Positions 59,924 through 64,000 of a stretch of 64,000 nt of DNA are shown piece after piece. This DNA comes from G965215145 sp965215145 (GTDB lineage: Bacteria; Bacteroidota; Rhodothermia; Rhodothermales; JANQRZ01): NCBI GenBank assembly GCA_965215145.1, contig OZ244038.1, forward strand, positions 744,001 through 808,000. Direction: 5' to 3'. Under the pieces are notes generated by a model that ran no database searches, was not told where the DNA came from, and saw nothing but the letters and a program-made list of their open reading frames with translations. Within the stretch, counting starts at the first letter, position 1. Every line of letters begins with the position of its first letter. A program made the translations under genes and the position numbers.

Positions 59924-61132
59924 TCAGGTCTCCAGCGCCTCGCGCAGACCCTGGCGGAAGCGCGGCCACGTGAAGCGCTCGGCGCAGCGGCGGGCGGCGG
60001 CGCGGAGGCCGTCGTCGCCGGGGAGGGTGCGGGCCGCGCGCTCCAGCGCCGTCGCGAGCGCGTCCACGTCGGCGGGCTCGGTGAGGAAGATGCCATCGGC
60101 CTCCCCGCCGAGGTCGGGGAGCGCGGTGTGGGCGGTGCCGAGGACGGGGCAGCCCGCGCCGAGGGCCTCGAGGTAGACGTGGCCGAACCCCTCGACGAGG
60201 GAGGGCATCACGAACAGGGCGCTCCGGGCGTAGAGCCGGGCCAGCTCCGCCCCGCCCACGCCCCGCCTCAGCTCGACGCCCTCGGCCTCGCCGACGGCCG
60301 CCTCGAGGCCGGGGTCGAGCGAGCGGCAGACGAGGGTGAGCCGGCTGCCGGGGGGGAGCGCGGCCCGCCGCCAGGCCAGCAGGAGGTGGTGGAGCCCCTT
60401 CCGCTGCACCCCCGAGCCGACGAAGAGCGCCTCGAAGGCCTCGGGGGCCGCGAGGCTCGCCCGCTCCGGGAGCGCGACGCCGTAGGGCACCACGCGGCAC
60501 CGCGCCGGGTCGGCGCCGGCCTCGACGAGCGAGCGCTTGGTGAAGGTGCTGGCGCAGAGGATCAGGTCGGCCGGCTCCCACGCCCGCTCGAGCCGCCGGT
60601 TCAGCGCGGCCGGGACGTCCTCTCGCACCTCCGCCCGGTAGGACGCGGCCACGGCCGGGTGGGCCGCCACGTCCTCGGCGAGGACGCGGCGCTCGAGGGC
60701 GGGGTGGGGATGGAAGTAGAAGACGACGCGGCGGGGATCGTGGGCGTAGTCGGCCGTCAGGGCCTCCCAGGCGTAGTGGGCGTAGAGGAGGAGGTCGCTC
60801 CGGTGGCGACGGGCGGCGGCGGCGGCGGCCTCGGCGAAGGCGACGTCCACGAGCGCCCACGTCTGCGCCGCCGGCCGGCCCAGGGCCTCGCGGGCGTGGC
60901 GGCGGAGGGCGGCGCTCCAGTGGAGCTGGACGGCCCCGGCGGGGAGGCCCGGCGCATGGCGGCCGGCCAGCTTCGCCCGAACCGGACCTGGGAGGAGCGG
61001 GGCGAGGCGGCGGAGGGGCGGCGTGGCGTAGAGGTCCGTGATGAAGACGTCGAGCTGATCGGCCTCGGCCAGCGCGAGGGGGACCTGGTAGCGGTCGCGC
61101 GTGCCGGGGAAGGCGCAGACGTAGCGGGCCAT
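59924..61132 (-). CDS. Family 4-type glycosyltransferase
   Basis: 402 residues from the ATG at 61132 (MARYVCAFPGTRDRYQVPLA). GT-B fold: N-terminal part with LLLYAHYAWEALTADYAHDP and VVFYFHPHPALERRVL, then the nucleotide-sugar domain with LILCASTFTKRSLVEAGAD, CRVVPYGVALPER, ALFVGSGVQRKGLHHLLLAW, and the E-x7-E region in MPSLVEGFGHVYLEALGAG. It transfers a sugar to an unknown acceptor, perhaps a surface glycan. Operon with aspS (11-bp gap) and divergent from meaB. Confidence 0.88.
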   Translation of the reverse strand: MARYVCAFPGTRDRYQVPLALAEADQLDVFITDLYATPPLRRLAPLLPGPVRAKLAGRHAPGLPAGAVQLHWSAALRRHAREALGRPAAQTWALVDVAFAEAAAAAARRHRSDLLLYAHYAWEALTADYAHDPRRVVFYFHPHPALERRVLAEDVAAHPAVAASYRAEVREDVPAALNRRLERAWEPADLILCASTFTKRSLVEAGADPARCRVVPYGVALPERASLAAPEAFEALFVGSGVQRKGLHHLLLAWRRAALPPGSRLTLVCRSLDPGLEAAVGEAEGVELRRGVGGAELARLYARSALFVMPSLVEGFGHVYLEALGAGCPVLGTAHTALPDLGGEADGIFLTEPADVDALATALERAARTLPGDDGLRAAARRCAERFTWPRFRQGLREALET

Positions 61133-61179
61133 GAGGGGGAAGCGGTGGGCGTCGAAGATACGGATGGGGTCGGCAGGGC

Positions 61180-61187
61180 TATCTTCC
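61180..61187 (+). promoter_or_regulatory. TAnnTT element (TATCTTCC) upstream of meaB
   Basis: 18 nt before the meaB ATG, within the 73-bp divergent spacer with the glycosyltransferase gene. No clear -35 box. Confidence 0.35.
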
Positions 61188-61205
61188 GCGCCCGCCGCGC
61201 TGCCC

Positions 61206-62168
61206 ATGCCGACCGCTCCTCCCCCGGCGCTGGCCGACGGCGTCCTCGGAGGCCGTCGTCGCGCCATCGCCCGCGCCATCACCCACGTCGAGAACGGCCT
61301 CGCCGGGGCCGACGCGCTCGTGGACGAGCTCTACCCGCACACCGGGCGGGCGTGGCGCGTCGGGGTCACTGGGCCGCCGGGCGCGGGGAAGTCCACCCTC
61401 ACCGACCGGGTCATCCACCATCTCCGGGAGAGCGGGCGCACCGTCGCTGTCGTGGCGGTGGACCCGTCGAGCCCGTTCACCGGCGGCGCCCTCCTCGGGG
61501 ACCGCGTCCGGCTGACCGAGCGGACAGGCGACCGGGGGACGTTCTACCGCTCGCTCGCGGCGCGGGGGGCCGGCGGTGGGCTGAGCGAGGCCACCGAGGC
61601 GGCGTGCGACGTGTTCGACGCCGCCGGCTTCGACGTGGTGCTCGTCGAGACCGTCGGGGTGGGGCAGGGGGAGCTCGACGTGGCCGGCGCCGCTGACACC
61701 GTCGCCGTCGTGCTCGTCCCCGAGAGCGGCGACGCCGTGCAGGCGATGAAGGCCGGGCTGATGGAGATCGCCGACGCCTTCGCCGTGAACAAGGCCGACC
61801 ACCCCGACGCCGCGGCGATGGTCGGCGCGCTCCGCTCGATGCTCCGGCTCCGCGCGGGCTACGGCGCCGAGGGCTCGTGGACGCCGCCCGTGGTGCAGAC
61901 CGTGGCGACGGCGGCCGAGGGCGTCGAGGGGCTCGTCGAGACGCTGGAGGCACACCGGGCCTACCTCGAGGCGTCGGGGGGATGGGAGGCGGCGCGGGAT
62001 GGGAGGCTGCGGCGGCGCGTCCGCCGGCTGGTGGAGCGCGCGTGGCGAGAGGCGTTCTGGACGGCCGAGCGGCAGGAAGGACTCGACGCTGCCATCGCCG
62101 GACTCGATGGGGCCGAGCGGGCGCCGCACGCGCTGGCCGCGCGGCTGCTGGCGGCGGGCGGGGCGTGA
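61206..62168 (+). CDS. meaB: MeaB/ArgK-type G3E GTPase chaperone of B12-dependent mutases
   Basis: 320 residues from the ATG at 61206. Walker A in VGVTGPPGAGKSTLTDRV, then VVAVDPSSPFTGGALLGDRV (characteristic of the family), switch region in VVLVETVGVGQGELDVAGAA, and base recognition NKADHPD. MeaB loads and protects methylmalonyl-CoA mutase. The mutase genes are not in the window, so the partner must be elsewhere. A C-terminal helical arm (RRRVRRLVERAWREAFW) is the dimerisation part. Confidence 0.92.
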   Translation: MPTAPPPALADGVLGGRRRAIARAITHVENGLAGADALVDELYPHTGRAWRVGVTGPPGAGKSTLTDRVIHHLRESGRTVAVVAVDPSSPFTGGALLGDRVRLTERTGDRGTFYRSLAARGAGGGLSEATEAACDVFDAAGFDVVLVETVGVGQGELDVAGAADTVAVVLVPESGDAVQAMKAGLMEIADAFAVNKADHPDAAAMVGALRSMLRLRAGYGAEGSWTPPVVQTVATAAEGVEGLVETLEAHRAYLEASGGWEAARDGRLRRRVRRLVERAWREAFWTAERQEGLDAAIAGLDGAERAPHALAARLLAAGGA

Positions 62169-62231
62169 CGGCGGGGCCGCGGGCGGCGGCGTTTCCGTCT
62201 GCCTCCTCGCCCCGCTTTGTGAAGCCGCTGT

Positions 62232-62239
62232 TATCTTCG
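62232..62239 (+). promoter_or_regulatory. TAnnTT element (TATCTTCG) upstream of the POT transporter gene
   Basis: 67 nt before the ATG at 62307; the only such element in the 138-bp spacer. No -35 box at the expected distance. Confidence 0.35.
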
Positions 62240-62306
62240 GCGGACGCTTGCGGGCGTCGTGCACCGTTGATCCCCCTGAAAGCCCCGATCCCCCACCGAG
62301 ACGCTC

Positions 62307-63899
62307 ATGGCGAAGGACCCCGGAAACGAAATACCAGACCCGCGCACCGGCGCCGCCAACGTCGTCGGCGACGGTCGACACAGCGGCGCCGCCGCGCTGG
62401 CCGCGGGCGACCAGTGGTTCGGCCACCCCCGCGGCCTCTCGACGCTGTTCTTTACCGAGATGTGGGAGCGGTTCTCGTACTACGGGATGCGCGCGCTCCT
62501 GGTGCTGTTCATGACGGCGCCGCTGACGGTCGAGAACCCCGGCTTCGGCTTCGCCGACGGGCAGGCGACCGCGATCTACGGGCTCTACACCTTCTTCGTC
62601 TACGTCCTCTCGCTGCCCGGCGGCTGGGTGGCGGACAACCTCTGGGGCGGCAAGAAGGCCGTCTTCGTCGGCGGCTGCATCATCGCGCTGGGGCACTTCA
62701 CGATGGCGGCCCCGCTGGTCGGCCTGCCGGACATGCCGACGTTCTTCCTCGGCCTCATCTTCGTCGTGATCGGGACGGGCCTCCTGAAGCCGAACGTCTC
62801 CGCCATCGTCGGCGACCTCTACCCCGAGGGCGGCGCCCGGCGCGACGCCGGGTTCTCGATCTTCTACATGGGGATCAACATCGGCGCCATCCTCGGCCCG
62901 CTCCTCTGCGGCATCGTCGGCGAGGGCTACAACTGGCACTGGGGGTTCTCGCTGGCCGGGATCGGGATGTTCCTCGGGCTCATCCAGTACAAGGTCGGCG
63001 AGCGGCACCTGCTCGACGCCGGGCGCCTCGAGACCGACCAGACGGTCGAGGCGGTCCGCGCGTCGGAGCGGAAGTTCTACGGCCTCTCCGCGGCGTTCGT
63101 CGCCGCCGCCGCCCTCTTCGGGTACCTGATGTACACCGGCGCCATCGGGCTCACGCTTGAGGGGCTGGCCGGGAGCCTCGGCATCATCGTCGTGCTCTTG
63201 GCGCTGGGGTACTTCGCCTACATCATCCTCGCCGGGGGGCACACGTCGCTAGAAAAACGGCGGCTCGGCGTGATCCTGTGGCTGTTCATCCTGGCCGCGC
63301 TGTTCTGGAGCGGGTTCGAGCAGGCCGGCTCGTCGCTGAACCTCGTCGCCCGCGACCTCGTCGACCGCGAGATGTTCGGGACCGTGATCCCGGCGTCCAC
63401 GCTTCAGCTCATCAACCCGCTCTTCATCGTCATCTTCGCACCCATCTTCGGAGCGCTGTGGGTGTGGCTAGCCCGGCGGAACGCGAACCCGAGCATCCCC
63501 GTCAAGTTCGGGCTCGGCCTGCTGGGCCTGGCGGCCGGGTTCTTCGTGATCTCGTGGGGCACGGCGACGGACGCCGCCGCCGTCGCCGCGGGCTCCGTGC
63601 CGGTGGGCTGGCTGATCGTGACGTACTTCCTCCACACCGTCGGCGAGCTGTGCCTGAGCCCGGTCGGCCTCTCCTCGATGACGAAGCTGGCCCCGCGCAG
63701 CCGCGTCAGCCAGATGATGGGGATCTGGTTCGTGGCCGCCGCCCTCGGCAACCTGTTCGCGGGGCTGCTGGCGGGCCAGATCGAGGACCTCCCGGCCGCC
63801 GACCTGTTCATGTTCGTGGCGATGCTCGTGGGCGGCGGCGGCGTGGTCGCCCTCCTGGCGAGCCCGTTCGTGAAGCGGCTCATGGGCGACGTCGAGTAA
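62307..63899 (+). CDS. POT/PTR-family proton-dependent oligopeptide transporter
   Basis: 530 residues with about 12-14 membrane segments. A hydrophilic N-terminus of about 40 residues precedes FFTEMWERFSYYGMRALLVL, which carries the ExxERFxYYG proton-coupling motif of POT proteins. The second signature is GTGLLKPNVSAIVGDLYPEG, and GFSIFYMGINIGAILGPLLC follows. The C-terminal half has WSGFEQAGSSLNL and VGELCLSPVGLSSMTKLAPR. It imports di- and tripeptides with protons across the inner membrane. It may salvage peptides released by the extracellular peptidases; that link is only inference. Confidence 0.93.
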   Translation: MAKDPGNEIPDPRTGAANVVGDGRHSGAAALAAGDQWFGHPRGLSTLFFTEMWERFSYYGMRALLVLFMTAPLTVENPGFGFADGQATAIYGLYTFFVYVLSLPGGWVADNLWGGKKAVFVGGCIIALGHFTMAAPLVGLPDMPTFFLGLIFVVIGTGLLKPNVSAIVGDLYPEGGARRDAGFSIFYMGINIGAILGPLLCGIVGEGYNWHWGFSLAGIGMFLGLIQYKVGERHLLDAGRLETDQTVEAVRASERKFYGLSAAFVAAAALFGYLMYTGAIGLTLEGLAGSLGIIVVLLALGYFAYIILAGGHTSLEKRRLGVILWLFILAALFWSGFEQAGSSLNLVARDLVDREMFGTVIPASTLQLINPLFIVIFAPIFGALWVWLARRNANPSIPVKFGLGLLGLAAGFFVISWGTATDAAAVAAGSVPVGWLIVTYFLHTVGELCLSPVGLSSMTKLAPRSRVSQMMGIWFVAAALGNLFAGLLAGQIEDLPAADLFMFVAMLVGGGGVVALLASPFVKRLMGDVE

Positions 63900-63923
63900 G
63901 AGCCCTCTCATCATTCCGAACCC

Positions 63924-63951
63924 GTAGGGGCGGCCGCCCGGTCGCCCCTAC
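63924..63951. repeat. GTAGGGGC-type palindromic repeat (copy 10)
   Basis: 28 bp: left GTAGGGGCGGCCG, right CGGTCGCCCCTAC. Lies 24 bp after the POT stop codon and before the last ORF. Confidence 0.75.
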
Positions 63952-63962
63952 CCATTTATGCC

Positions 63963-64000
63963 ATGACCGAACCTGCCGCCGTCCCCCTCCGCATCCTCCC
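63963..64000 (+). CDS. Start of an ORF cut by the window edge
   Basis: The ATG at 63963 opens MTEPAAVPLRIL and runs off the end. Too short to identify; the third-position GC is coding-like. Confidence 0.3.
   Translation, partial: MTEPAAVPLRIL

Noticed and set aside
61179..63242. 687-residue minus-strand ORF
   Set aside because: Lies opposite meaB and the POT transporter; charged low-complexity translation without family features.

Overview
The window reads as the chromosome of a very GC-rich, Gram-negative member of the Bacteroidota/Rhodothermota side of the tree, most like the marine Rhodothermota (Rubricoccaceae-type; inference from composition and gene content, not from a database search). 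The pointers are: at least eight exported proteins ending in a type IX secretion (T9SS) sorting domain (PNP... VYDxLGREV... G(V/L)Y(L)VR), many lipoproteins with a C-terminal lipobox Cys, leaders that mostly lack a Shine-Dalgarno sequence, and a recurrent TAnnTT element upstream of genes. No rRNA, CRISPR array, prophage or recognisable insertion sequence is present; it is mostly ordinary core genome with accessory secreted-protein islands.

Layout. 0-8.6 kb: the tail of a T9SS cargo protein, CPBP and HtpX membrane proteases, a HipA-like kinase/DUF3037 pair, and a minus-strand hybrid histidine kinase/LytTR regulator pair ending at tRNA-Ala. 8.6-15.4 kb: aspartate-family amino-acid synthesis (fused aspartokinase/homoserine dehydrogenase, dapB, dapA, dapD) followed by an ECF sigma factor; this block is dense in palindromic and 7-bp tandem repeats. 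15.6-28.2 kb: a frameshifted M1 peptidase, two tandem FG-GAP T9SS proteins (the second frameshifted), an isoaspartyl peptidase with a DNA glycosylase, a tRNA-Pro locus carrying a GIY-YIG nuclease between duplicated tRNA pieces, and a T9SS-tailed di-haem peroxidase. 28.6-41.9 kb: valS, lipoproteins, a four-domain fasciclin lipoprotein, an arsenosugar pair (peroxidase-like protein and ArsS), argS, an unusually short prephenate-dehydratase/ACT-like protein, ftsX and an acetyltransferase. 42-50 kb: GH113-like lipoprotein, class A PBP, acyl-CoA dehydrogenase, queE/queC against queF, tspO. 50.4-56.8 kb: four T9SS cargo genes in a row plus an orphan signal-peptide ORF. 56.8-64 kb: tesB, tRNA-Leu and tRNA-Lys, glycosyltransferase plus aspS, meaB, and a POT transporter.

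Themes. Lysine/threonine precursor synthesis, queuosine precursor synthesis and surface decoration dominate. The most unusual structures are (i) the tRNA-Pro/GIY-YIG locus with a 72-bp exact direct repeat and two tRNA-like fragments sharing a replaced anticodon arm; (ii) 7-bp tandem repeats that fill the leaders of thrA and dapA between a TAnnTT element and the start codon; (iii) a dispersed palindrome family with constant GTAGGGGC ends and variable cores; and (iv) four single-base frameshifts, all in genes for exported proteins, which may be real decay, phase variation or assembly errors.
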